Assembly: GCF_000213655.1 (NCBI RefSeq)
Contig: NC_015554.1
Span: 2,976,001 to 3,040,000, forward strand
Direction of reading: 5' to 3'
Origin: Alteromonas naphthalenivorans
Lineage (GTDB): Bacteria; Pseudomonadota; Gammaproteobacteria; Enterobacterales; Alteromonadaceae
Length of the DNA stretch: 64,000 bases
In this document: positions 39,401 to 45,726 of the stretch, piece by piece
Numbering within the stretch: position 1 is the first letter of the stretch
How the letters are laid out: each line of letters opens with the position of its first letter
The notes under the pieces: generated by a model
Seen by the model: the letters and a program-made list of their open reading frames with translations, nothing else
Told to the model about the DNA's origin: nothing
Databases searched by the model: none
Made by a program: the position numbers and the translations under genes

Positions 39401-39836
39401 AGTAATCTACATAAGGCTCATAAACAACAATGTGCGAAGCCAAAGTTTTCTCGATTACCAGACTCAAATGGTAGCCTAAACCCAGACCTAAAATGACTAG
39501 TAGTTGATTATCGGACGTTGACGAATTGAGAGTCACTTTAAAAGGTTTGAGAAGTGCGGCAGTAACTTGATCTTTGGCATCTTTTTCAGGGTTGAGACCG
39601 TAGACGACTTGGCCGCTGTTCGTATCACAAATGTTAATACGTCCAAGCTTATTGCAGAATATTGTTACGGAACCCAACGGCGCATCAACTGCTATAGGAA
39701 CTAAAGAAGGAATATTCCGCTTTAAGGCTTCAATATTTCTATGTTTTTGCACCTGTAAGTTAGCCGCGATGCTGGTCTCTACTTGCGCTTGTTCCAAGTC
39801 GCTTTCATGTAAGTGAAACCGAATATCATTTAACAT
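36486..39836 (-). CDS. Large motility accessory factor (Maf) protein with duplicated N-terminal region
   Basis: A 1116-residue Maf-type protein, the family that transfers nonulosonic acids such as pseudaminic acid to flagellin. The MptE-like core has VGNGPSLDDLIELI (about 533-546), followed by VSCGTALQSLYNHGIVPDFHAEIE and LGTDLGFVDERHHHSKQSGYY. Upstream are two related copies of a Rossmann-like unit: residues about 67-220 and 296-470, with paired blocks GLGLGYHLSLVIEK and GLGTGHELSMLVEN. It lies two bases after the fliT-like gene. It is long for the family and AT-rich compared with the fli genes. Confidence 0.88.
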   Translation of the reverse strand: MLNDIRFHLHESDLEQAQVETSIAANLQVQKHRNIEALKRNIPSLVPIAVDAPLGSVTIFCNKLGRINICDTNSGQVVYGLNPEKDAKDQVTAALLKPFKVTLNSSTSDNQLLVILGLGLGYHLSLVIEKTLASHIVVYEPYVDYFKCSMSSIDWQSLFQLAKKKNISLFFQIGKDARNLYQDIEELLEHIDVSYFTLIKHLNHPVFDELQNLLSTCSWEDMKTFQPASKRNDLASFLPSWTTFRYEQTWKPLTTDNEVYISNLRILKAYFPALYNEFVDYDIADWRPVVDENDSINLCHLKTGALFYSINPVDEAVERFNYFTRYPQKDGLILGYKGQKLKHYQHYQFVKSCDPVLNKLDHQVGSLPGSVKSLIYFGLGTGHELSMLVENYTISKLFICEPNRDFFYASLFNVDWEAVIKSFDAEDKRLYLNIGDDGSHLTRDLLVQFQSIGPYVLASTYFYQGYYNELLVKAVSQLREQLQVIIAMGDYFDNAKYGIAHTRIAIESDIPFLKQDASQFLSLDDKDIPVFIVGNGPSLDDLIELIKVEKENAIVVSCGTALQSLYNHGIVPDFHAEIETNRTSFDWAMRIGDLDYLSKISLISCNGIHPDTCSLYGKTYLAFKQGEASTVSITELYKTHNFALLDHSYPTVCNFVVDFFTNIGMRQLYFLGTDLGFVDERHHHSKQSGYYDSSGSELYNYAERNNTSIVVAGNFRAFVKTKLEFKMSKTVIETTLNASRAEAYNLSDGAKINGATPLQKHNVLLIKPSGASKIKTLMNLKTKAFKPIVKEEFEHLYNERYSYKTLLKELGELIAKIPEYVEQRDDVEALVSYQRDKLVASLLNKKSLLFYYFNGTINYTNSVLSKILNITDDDAVVDAANAVLSNWLQSIKNMRDVIYYDELGPDGSSTFGGKRRSLSLTHYNEKNGSEVIVHNRNIFKFDYTFLSTFSSKRSDKTLALHIDFHEQIEAQADYHCSVIDYTLADLSLLLNTQGNFVYLPLSEAENTDGVYYQDHIRVNSALFLLASTLRNVVAIPKPNYIDDSHIALPEEIENLSRSCFVYDTPFFIILSPTQIHESDRVLGCGDRLVYVPLLTLRNYLGKKVTLNEYVKLYEGK

Positions 39837-39838
39837 GT

Positions 39839-40144
39839 TTACCTATACTTCTTTATCGCCTCTTTGCTACGCGATATGCTCAGCACCTGTTCTTTCGTAG
39901 AATTTAGCAGGTTTTGGACGAAATTGGTAAGCTCAAGGTTTTTTTCATATTCTTTTTCAGCAAACTGCTTGCGAGAACAAGATGATAAGGCTGTAAGAGT
40001 TTTCCGAATTTCCTTATCTCTCGTTACACATAGGGCTCCAAGTCTACCTATGTTTACATCATCTTCTTCGAGTATCATTGATATTTCATCGTTGATAGGT
40101 TTCAAAGATTCTGGAGTATGAATATGATTTAGTTTAATTTTCAC
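39839..40144 (-). CDS. FliT-like flagellar chaperone
   Basis: A small helical, Lys/Glu-rich protein of about 101 residues directly after fliS, where FliT (the FliD export chaperone) normally lies. I use a GTG at 40144 right behind the fliS stop (TGAAGTG). The open frame extends to a TTG at 40180 inside fliS, and neither has a strong ribosome site. Sequence similarity to enterobacterial FliT is not obvious by eye, so the name rests mainly on position, size and composition. Confidence 0.65.
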   Translation of the reverse strand: MKIKLNHIHTPESLKPINDEISMILEEDDVNIGRLGALCVTRDKEIRKTLTALSSCSRKQFAEKEYEKNLELTNFVQNLLNSTKEQVLSISRSKEAIKKYR

Positions 40145-40145
40145 T

Positions 40146-40574
40146 TCACATAGCTTGACGATTTTGACGCTGAGCTTCAAAGGCCTCTTGCTTTGCAGTT
40201 TCAGGAATTTGTACCCACGCGTCTCGAATAGGTGTTAATAAGCTAGACACTTCGTCAAGTAACTTCAAGTCGTTATTTACATGTGCATCATTTAAACGCT
40301 GAATCATGTAGTCATATAGATTAAACATGTTCTGCGCTACTTCACCGCCAATTTCAAGGTCTAACGTATCTCGTAAATGCATGAGGATAGCACTTGTTTT
40401 AGAGATAAAATCTGCTTTGGTGATAAGATCTTTTCTTTCCATTGCACCTTTGGCGTAGGCGATACGATCCAACGCGCCTTGAAGCAGCATGAGTGTAAGC
40501 TTATGCGGATCCGCAGACGCTATATCTTGTTTTAGGTTACCTTTGCGGTAAGCGTTAATGCCTTTAAGTGCCAT
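40146..40574 (-). CDS. fliS: Flagellin export chaperone FliS
   Basis: FliS binds the C-terminal D0 of unpolymerised flagellin in the cytoplasm and delivers it to FlhA. The 142-residue helical protein has the family signature DPHKLTLMLLQGALDRIAYAKGAM and GEVAQNMFNLYDYMIQRL. It lies 18 bases after fliD. Confidence 0.96.
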   Translation of the reverse strand: MALKGINAYRKGNLKQDIASADPHKLTLMLLQGALDRIAYAKGAMERKDLITKADFISKTSAILMHLRDTLDLEIGGEVAQNMFNLYDYMIQRLNDAHVNNDLKLLDEVSSLLTPIRDAWVQIPETAKQEAFEAQRQNRQAM

Positions 40575-40592
40575 AAAATCTCCGAAAACTTC

Positions 40593-42026
40593 TTAGCCTA
40601 GTGAAGCAAGTAATGCCGAACTAGTCTGGTTTAGCTGAGCAACAGTTTGGTCTAAATTCAGATACTTATCACGAAGAATTTCTTCATAACTAAGCATTCT
40701 CAGTTCCAATGTCTCTCGCTCGTCGTACAAATCATCTCTATCGTCTTTGGCTGACCGTTCACGCAAGCTAATCAACCCGCTGTAAGAGGTATATTGGTTA
40801 GCAAATTCATAAAGCCGTACCGCAACACCTTCATCATCATCAGTAAATAGCGATGCTATTTCATCAAAATTATCTTCAAGAGCATCAGCAAGACGATCTT
40901 CACCTGAACCCAATCCATAATCAGTTGTGCCAATTTCTAATTTACCATCATCATCAAATTCTATGCCTAATTGGAACAGGCCACCCAACGCAGATGCGCT
41001 GTTGCTGTCACCCACTATACTGGCCAAGCCAGATTGAATTCCACGTAGAAGCGAATCCCCGGCCAATGCGCCATCATCTTCTAATTCTGACTCGCCATAT
41101 TTTGTTAGCAGGCCTATTTCGTCAATCAAACTATTATAGTTTTCTACGAAATCACGAATTTTTTTATCGAGGCCTTCCTTGTCGTAACCAATTTCCAATT
41201 TGGTAGAAAGAAAATCACCGACGGCGTCTTTAGGCGAAATTTCATTAACTTCAAAAGACACATTTTGAATGGTGTTTTCAAATTCATTGGATTCACTTTC
41301 AACCGCGATACCGTCTATATAAGCAATCGCATTCTGTGCAGATTCGATATTCGCAGGGTCGATGCTACCTGCACCACCAGTAGTGGAAAGCCTATCTAAC
41401 TCGGCGTTACCATTATCATTGGTAATAACTAAATCATTGCCCGTCCCCGTTTCACTAGAGCTAAACACTAAACGAGGGCCAGCAGCTGTGCCGGTATCGA
41501 TAATGTTGGCGGTTACACCAAAGTTATCATCTGCGTTATTAATTTTTTCTCTAAGCGCTGTTAATGAGGTACCAGCAGTAATATCAATCGTGAAGCTGTC
41601 GCTTCCGCCAACATCAAATGTCAGTGAACCGGTACCCGACGTAAGTACTGGATCTGAACTTGCGGTAAACGCACCATCATCGGTAGTAATTCGGCTGCCT
41701 TGGGCTAGTTGCTCAACCACAATATCATACGAACCACGAAGGGCAGAATTAGATGCTTCTGCAGAAAGTACATCATCGTCTTCAGAAGGATTAGTAATCG
41801 TAGGTTCACGACCGTTAATGTCGTTATCGCTTCGTAGATCATCAACCGCATCTTTAAAATCAGAAAATTTGGATTTGATCTGACCTAAGCCTGAGATTTC
41901 CGCTTCAATCTGTTCTTCTTTTGCATTCAACCGATCTTCTTTCGGCTGACGTTCAGCAGTAAGAAGCTGTTGAACTAGGTCGTCAAGTGCTAAACCTGAA
42001 CCTACCCCTAATGATTGAATTGTCAT
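40593..42026 (-). CDS. fliD: Flagellar filament cap protein FliD
   Basis: FliD caps the filament and folds arriving flagellin. The 477-residue protein has the FliD N-terminal block (SLGVGSGLALDDLVQQLLTAERQP), a variable Asp/Thr-rich centre, and the C-terminal coiled-coil domain (FVENYNSLIDEIGLLTKYG, then LNQTSSALLASLG). A GAGGTAAGG ribosome site precedes the ATG, immediately next to a 13-bp tandem repeat array. Confidence 0.96.
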   Translation of the reverse strand: MTIQSLGVGSGLALDDLVQQLLTAERQPKEDRLNAKEEQIEAEISGLGQIKSKFSDFKDAVDDLRSDNDINGREPTITNPSEDDDVLSAEASNSALRGSYDIVVEQLAQGSRITTDDGAFTASSDPVLTSGTGSLTFDVGGSDSFTIDITAGTSLTALREKINNADDNFGVTANIIDTGTAAGPRLVFSSSETGTGNDLVITNDNGNAELDRLSTTGGAGSIDPANIESAQNAIAYIDGIAVESESNEFENTIQNVSFEVNEISPKDAVGDFLSTKLEIGYDKEGLDKKIRDFVENYNSLIDEIGLLTKYGESELEDDGALAGDSLLRGIQSGLASIVGDSNSASALGGLFQLGIEFDDDGKLEIGTTDYGLGSGEDRLADALEDNFDEIASLFTDDDEGVAVRLYEFANQYTSYSGLISLRERSAKDDRDDLYDERETLELRMLSYEEILRDKYLNLDQTVAQLNQTSSALLASLG

Positions 42027-42036
42027 ACCTTACCTC

Positions 42037-42088
42037 GTTAAACACGGTTGTTAAACACGGTTGTTAAACACGGTTGTTAGACGCGATT
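42037..42088. repeat. 13-bp tandem repeat at the flaG/fliD junction
   Basis: Three perfect copies of GTTAAACACGGTT (42037-42049, 42050-42062, 42063-42075) are followed by a degenerate fourth (GTTAGACGCGATT, 42076-42088) that is the end of flaG. On the coding strand each copy reads AACCGTGTTTAAC and repeats the Asn-Arg-Val-stop end of flaG. The array stops right at the fliD ribosome site, so copy number changes the flaG-fliD spacing but not either protein. Confidence 0.95.
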
Positions 42089-42565
42089 GTTAATAAATAC
42101 CCCTACACTGTCACCAACGTCTTGCTGCAAATCTTGAATACGTTCAGCAAGCGCTAATACTTCTTCAGAGGGTATTTGTCTTATTACATCACCAGACTCA
42201 GAATCTTTTACAGTAACAACCGAGCGCTTAGTTTCGTCATCAATAGAAAACGCCAAATTCCTATTTTGCGTTTGCAAGAATGATTCTACTTCTTGAACTG
42301 CATTCTCTAGCGAAGCTTGATTCTCTTCTCCAGACACTTTATCGGCTGAAGGATTAGAACCTTGAGGCAAATTTTGTACACTAGACACATCATTTTTTAG
42401 TGCAGAATTGGTTTGACTACTGTTCGCTTGCTGTTGGCCAGCACTATTGTTTTCGCTGTCGTTGCTCGCTTTCGCTGAGCTCTCGTTTGATGCTACTTTA
42501 GACACAGGTGCTGACTCAGAAGCTAATGCAAAAGCCTGACCAGTTTGATTATTTACAATTTCCAC
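42077..42565 (-). CDS. flaG: FlaG family protein
   Basis: A 162-residue protein with a Ser/Asn/Gln-rich N-terminal half and the FlaG domain at the C-terminus (NLAFSIDDETKRSVVTVKDS, then VIRQIPSEEVLALAERI). FlaG affects polar filament length in related bacteria. The start is GTG at 42565, with AAGGGGGGT eleven bases ahead. It lies between the flagellin terminator and fliD. I found no promoter of its own, so readthrough from the flagellin gene is possible. Confidence 0.92.
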   Translation of the reverse strand: MEIVNNQTGQAFALASESAPVSKVASNESSAKASNDSENNSAGQQQANSSQTNSALKNDVSSVQNLPQGSNPSADKVSGEENQASLENAVQEVESFLQTQNRNLAFSIDDETKRSVVTVKDSESGDVIRQIPSEEVLALAERIQDLQQDVGDSVGVFINNRV

Positions 42566-42593
42566 TTATTTCACCCCCCTTTTGAAACGACAA

Positions 42594-42625
42594 AACGGGC
42601 CCTTGCAAGTAAGCAAGCACCCGTT
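42594..42625 (-). terminator. Hairpin after the first flagellin gene
   Basis: AACGGG (42594-42599) pairs with CCCGTT (42620-42625), with an inner CTTGC/GCAAG stem. On the minus strand only four T follow, so termination is probably partial. That would allow expression of flaG and fliD from the flagellin promoter. Confidence 0.6.
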
Positions 42626-42654
42626 ACATTCCAACTAAGGTATTAAATTATAGC

Positions 42655-43494
42655 TTATCCAAGCAAAGATAGCGCAGTTTGAGGGCGCTGGTTTGCTTGA
42701 CTTAGTACAGAAATAGATGCCTGCTGAATAATCTGATTACGTGTCAGATCTGCAGTTTCAGATGCAAAATCTGTATCACGAATCTGAGAACGTGCAGATG
42801 ACAAGTTCTCACTGATATTGCTTAGGTTACGAATAGTTGATTGGAAGCGATTTTGAAGCGCCCCCAGGTCAGCTCGAACCGCCCCAATACCTGATATTGC
42901 AGCGTCTACGTCAGACAGAAGCGAAGACGCGCCATCAGCTGTGGCAACACTATTGGTAGTAATGCCCAATCCAGTCGCACTAAAGCCGCTGATAGAACCA
43001 AGGTTAGTTGAAGATAAGTTAACAGAAATGGTTTGGCCAGCGTTTGCTCCTACTAAGAATTTAGCAGAGAAGCTGCCATCCAAAATTTTCACGCTTCCGA
43101 ACTGCGTATCTGTCGCAATACGTGAAATTTCAGTTCTAAGCGCCGACACTTCTTTTTGAAGTGCTAAGCGGTCAGCTGAAGAGTTAATTCCATTTTGTGA
43201 TTGAACTGCTAATTGACGGATACGCTGTAAGCTAGACGTTACTTCGCTTAGCGCACCTTCAGCAGTTTGTGATAATGAGATAGCATCGTTAGCGTTACGA
43301 ACAGCTTGGTTCAAACCTTCAACTTGAGACGTTAGACGGTCAGAAATTTGAAGACCAGCAGCATCATCAGCCGCACTGTTGATACGAAACCCAGATGACA
43401 ATCTCTCAAATGACGTGTTCAATTTATCACTTACGTCAAAAAGCTGACGTTGAGCGTTAAGTGATGACACATTAGTATTTACAAATAAAGACAT
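42655..43494 (-). CDS. Flagellin (copy 1)
   Basis: A 279-residue flagellin with only D0 and D1 domains. The N-terminus is MSLFVNTNVSSLNAQRQLF, the LSSGFRINSAADDAAGLQIS block follows, and the C-terminus is SQANQRPQTALSLLG. The centre (KFLVGANAGQTISVNLSS onward) is short. It is the most divergent of the three tandem copies. A sigma28 promoter lies at 43622-43648 with a leader of about 120 bases. Central Ser/Thr residues are candidate O-glycosylation sites for Maf. Confidence 0.96.
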   Translation of the reverse strand: MSLFVNTNVSSLNAQRQLFDVSDKLNTSFERLSSGFRINSAADDAAGLQISDRLTSQVEGLNQAVRNANDAISLSQTAEGALSEVTSSLQRIRQLAVQSQNGINSSADRLALQKEVSALRTEISRIATDTQFGSVKILDGSFSAKFLVGANAGQTISVNLSSTNLGSISGFSATGLGITTNSVATADGASSLLSDVDAAISGIGAVRADLGALQNRFQSTIRNLSNISENLSSARSQIRDTDFASETADLTRNQIIQQASISVLSQANQRPQTALSLLG

Positions 43495-43621
43495 TAGATT
43501 ACCTCCTAGGGATTCAATGATGCATGTGCTATCATCAAACCCTTCCAGTTCAAATTAGCTGGGTCACTACTCCCGACTAACTTCCTCTTGCAAAGTAAAT
43601 TACATTACCCCTCAACAATAG

Positions 43622-43648
43622 GTATCGGCCAAGTCTTTAGCTTCTTTA
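43622..43648 (-). promoter_or_regulatory. Sigma28 promoter of flagellin copy 1
   Basis: On the minus strand TAAA (43648-43645) is followed by exactly 15 bases and GCCGATAC (43629-43622), one base off the FliA consensus. It lies about 128 bases before the start codon. Confidence 0.88.
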
Positions 43649-43888
43649 GTTTTTTTTTGCTTTTTTTTTCAAATAAATTCAAAGAATATTTAAGTTATTG
43701 ATTTATATAAATTAATTATCTTTTTATTTTTATGTTTTTTTGTCTTTTTAGCCATTAAATAGACACAGATGCTAATCAATTAGTGATAAATCGATTCACA
43801 TTTTGGCTGACAACATTTATTTTGAAGGTAATGCGGCATCGTTAGGTTTAACAATGATTCGTAGGTTTGACACATTAAATGACTACAC

Positions 43889-43906
43889 TTGGCATGGAAG
43901 GTGCAT
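43889..43906 (+). promoter_or_regulatory. Sigma54-like site facing away from flagellin copy 1
   Basis: TTGGCATGGAAGGTGCAT on the plus strand has GG-N10-GC spacing and a near-consensus -24. No plus-strand gene follows for almost 3 kb. A transcript would be antisense to the 3' region of flagellin copy 2. This may be chance, since only four bases are invariant. Confidence 0.45.
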
Positions 43907-43984
43907 TTGTATTTGTGAATCATTAATTTTGCTCAAGTTAATGATTTCAGTTTGGCAGGGTGCTTCGGCTTAGAATAAAAAAAA

Positions 43985-44007
43985 GGCCGAGACATTAAAT
44001 CTCGGCC
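43985..44007 (-). terminator. Terminator of flagellin copy 2
   Basis: Stem GGCCGAGA (43985-43992) with TCTCGGCC (44000-44007), loop CATTAAA. Eight T follow on the minus strand. It is unusually far, about 210 bases, from the copy 2 stop codon. Confidence 0.88.
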
Positions 44008-44136
44008 AATCTGCTCACGTTAGGAGATTGAGCAAATACTGTTTCAGTCGGCTGGCAGGGTTTTAGTAGGATAAACTGGCCTCTCAACCAACACTTCTAC
44101 ACTCTCAGTCCTGTTAGTCGGCGCTTTCTCAAAGGG

Positions 44137-44156
44137 GGCGGCCTTAAATGGCCGCC
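44137..44156. other. Strong hairpin in the flagellin copy 2 3' region
   Basis: A perfect seven-base GC stem, GGCGGCC (44137-44143) with GGCCGCC (44150-44156) and loop TTAAAT. No T-tract follows on either strand. It is 61 bases past the copy 2 stop and could protect the transcript's 3' end or be processed. Confidence 0.7.
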
Positions 44157-44216
44157 ATTCCTTCATTAGGGGATGGCCTCTCAACTCCTTCCCAATTAAA
44201 ACGCCTTATTTACTTC

Positions 44217-45068
44217 TTATCCTAGTAGTGACAATGCCGCTTGTGGACGTTGGTTTGCCTGGGCAAGGATAGTTGTACTTGCTTGTTGAAGAATCTGGTT
44301 ACGGCTCAACTCTGCCGTTTCGGTGGCAAAATCTGTATCTTTAATTCGTGATCTTGCCGCTGATACGTTCTCAGAAATATTACTTAAGTTTCTGATTGTT
44401 GACTGGAAGCGGTTTTGAAGCGCACCCAAGTCTGCGCGAAGACCACCTATTGCAGATATCGCATTATCCACTGAACCAAGTAGCGCTGATGCATTCGTTT
44501 CTGTTAATACATCATTATTCCCACCAACAATTCCTAAGCCTGTTGCACTGAAACCATTAATGCCTGCGCGGCCCAATGCTTGTGTCGACAAGTTAACAGA
44601 AATTGTTTGTCCCGCATTTGCGCCTACTAAGAAGCGAGCTGAAAATGCGCCAGTGAGTACATCTACGCCAGCGAACTGGGTTGTGGTAGCAATACGTGAA
44701 ATTTCAGTACGAAGCGCTGACACTTCTTTTTGAAGTGCTAATCTATCCGCAGAAGAGTTAATACCATTTTGCGATTGAATAGCAAGGGTACGAATTCGTT
44801 GTAAGGCGGTCGTTGTTTCCTGCATTGCGCCTTCAGCAGTTTGCGATAATGAAATCGCATCGTTTGCATTACGTACCGCTTGGTTTAGGCCTTGAACTTG
44901 CGAGGTCATACGGTCAGTAATTTGCAGACCTGCAGCATCATCAGCGGCGCTGTTAATTCTAAAACCAGATGATAAACGTTCAAATGCAGTATCTAAGTTA
45001 TTGCCTGTTGAAAACAACTGGCGCTGCGCATTAAGCGATGACACATTAGTATTTACGAATAGACTCAT
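44217..45068 (-). CDS. Flagellin (copy 2)
   Basis: A 283-residue D0/D1 flagellin almost identical at both ends to copies 1 and 3. It differs in the middle (GVDVLTGAFSARFLVGANAG and ALGRAGINGFSATGLGIVGG). C-terminus LAQANQRPQAALSLLG. A GGAGA ribosome site precedes the ATG. The leader is long, with a candidate sigma28 promoter at 45334-45361. It is probably a major or co-assembled filament subunit. Confidence 0.96.
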   Translation of the reverse strand: MSLFVNTNVSSLNAQRQLFSTGNNLDTAFERLSSGFRINSAADDAAGLQITDRMTSQVQGLNQAVRNANDAISLSQTAEGAMQETTTALQRIRTLAIQSQNGINSSADRLALQKEVSALRTEISRIATTTQFAGVDVLTGAFSARFLVGANAGQTISVNLSTQALGRAGINGFSATGLGIVGGNNDVLTETNASALLGSVDNAISAIGGLRADLGALQNRFQSTIRNLSNISENVSAARSRIKDTDFATETAELSRNQILQQASTTILAQANQRPQAALSLLG

Positions 45069-45135
45069 GAGAGGTCTCCTAACAGTTTAAGTTTTGCGCT
45101 ATTGATTTTATTTTTGCGCGATTTAATTAAATATT

Positions 45136-45153
45136 TTGGCATAGCTTGTGCTT
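45136..45153 (+). promoter_or_regulatory. Sigma54-like site antisense to the flagellin copy 2 leader
   Basis: TTGGCATAGCTTGTGCTT on the plus strand has GG-N10-GC spacing. A plus-strand RNA from here would run antisense to the copy 2 leader and meet the bidirectional terminator at 45620-45639, about 480 bases on. The pattern is visible, but activity is conjecture. Confidence 0.42.
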
Positions 45154-45276
45154 CACATAATTGTCAGGATTTTATTCTGACGCTTTAGCGGGTCACTCCC
45201 GGTGAAGCTTGTTACACAGAGAAGGAAACTTCTCTTTTGCTGACTGTCGGGTTTGTTGTTCCAGACCTCAAACCTC

Positions 45277-45300
45277 TCACTACCTCCTGGCTTCATTCTC
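45277..45300. repeat. 24-base element, copy A, in flagellin copy 2 leader
   Basis: Matches 45682-45705 at 23 of 24 positions. On the minus strand it contains CCAGGAGGTAGTGA, including a ribosome-site-like GGAGGT that is not followed by an ORF I would accept. Confidence 0.85.
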
Positions 45301-45333
45301 GCCAGTCAGCAGCCAATCAGCAAACTTAACTCT

Positions 45334-45361
45334 TTATCGACTTACCTCACCATTTCCTTTA
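45334..45361 (-). promoter_or_regulatory. Candidate sigma28 promoter of flagellin copy 2
   Basis: On the minus strand TAAAG is followed by GTCGATAA with a 16-base spacer after TAAA, one longer than in copies 1 and 3. It would give a leader of about 256 bases. A second candidate at 45528-45555 has TAAA-N16-TACGATAA and is weaker. Confidence 0.65.
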
Positions 45362-45527
45362 GAACTTTATGAAAATGTTTTTTCTAATTTTAAGCTATTG
45401 ATCTCCTGACAATAACTAAAACCTAGCAGTCAATTAACACTCTTTAAAACACCATAAAATTATTGCTTTTATTATTCGTTATAGGCCTTAAAGAGAGGAA
45501 GTAATGTTTACCTTCCCTTTGTTATAG

Positions 45528-45555
45528 TTATCGTACCGGTTAGCCATTTACTTTA
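45528..45555 (-). promoter_or_regulatory. Alternative sigma28-like site upstream of flagellin copy 2
   Basis: On the minus strand TAAA, 16 bases, then TACGATAA. It lies just downstream of the copy 3 terminator in the minus direction and about 460 bases from the copy 2 start. It is weaker than the 45334-45361 site. Confidence 0.4.
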
Positions 45556-45619
45556 GGTTTTTTTGATCTTTTTGAAAAACCTATTTAGTTCAATAACTTA
45601 ATTCGCAGAAATAAAAAAA

Positions 45620-45639
45620 GGCCGATTAAAAAATCGGCC
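45620..45639. terminator. Bidirectional terminator after flagellin copy 3
   Basis: Stem GGCCGATT (45620-45627) with AATCGGCC (45632-45639), loop AAAA. Seven A on the left and five T on the right let it work in both directions. It ends the copy 3 transcript 88 bases past its stop. Confidence 0.9.
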
Positions 45640-45681
45640 TTTTTGGGATTAAATCACTGTGGAACAACTGAGGTTAAAGGT

Positions 45682-45705
45682 TCACTACCTCCTGGCCTCA
45701 TTCTC
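45682..45705. repeat. 24-base element, copy B, in flagellin copy 3 3' region
   Basis: Near-identical partner of 45277-45300, here lying just downstream of the copy 3 stop codon. A GGAACAAC-like stretch follows both copies at similar distance but in opposite relative orientation. Confidence 0.85.
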
Positions 45706-45726
45706 TTACTATTATCAACTAGAGTA

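Larger units (their letters stand above)
43495..44216. other. Untranslated region between flagellin copies 1 and 2
   Basis: This 722-base stretch holds, from the copy 1 side, its leader with four GGA motifs, a sigma28 promoter, a very T-rich upstream block (43645-43745), a plus-strand sigma54-like site (43889-43906) and the copy 2 terminator (43985-44007). The roughly 210-base copy 2 3' region follows, with a strong GGCGGCC hairpin. No credible ORF is present. Confidence 0.8.
45069..45726. other. Untranslated region between flagellin copies 2 and 3
   Basis: These 658 bases hold the copy 2 leader with four GGA motifs, a plus-strand sigma54-like site (45136-45153), two sigma28-like sites (45334-45361 and 45528-45555, each with a 16-base spacer), a bidirectional terminator (45620-45639) and two copies of a 24-base element. 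A short plus-strand frame at 45209-45409 looks non-coding. Confidence 0.8.

Noticed and set aside
42037..42088. Short regularly spaced repeats as a CRISPR array
   Set aside because: The 13-bp units are directly adjacent without spacers and derive from the end of flaG, so this is a tandem repeat.
45290..45312. Sigma54-like site upstream of flagellin copy 2 on the minus strand
   Set aside because: TTGGCTG is present with correct spacing, but the -12 reads CTGGC instead of TTGC. The sigma28 candidates fit better.
45209..45409. 66-codon plus-strand frame in the inter-flagellin region
   Set aside because: Composition is unlike a protein, there is no ribosome site, and it overlaps a candidate promoter and a repeated element.
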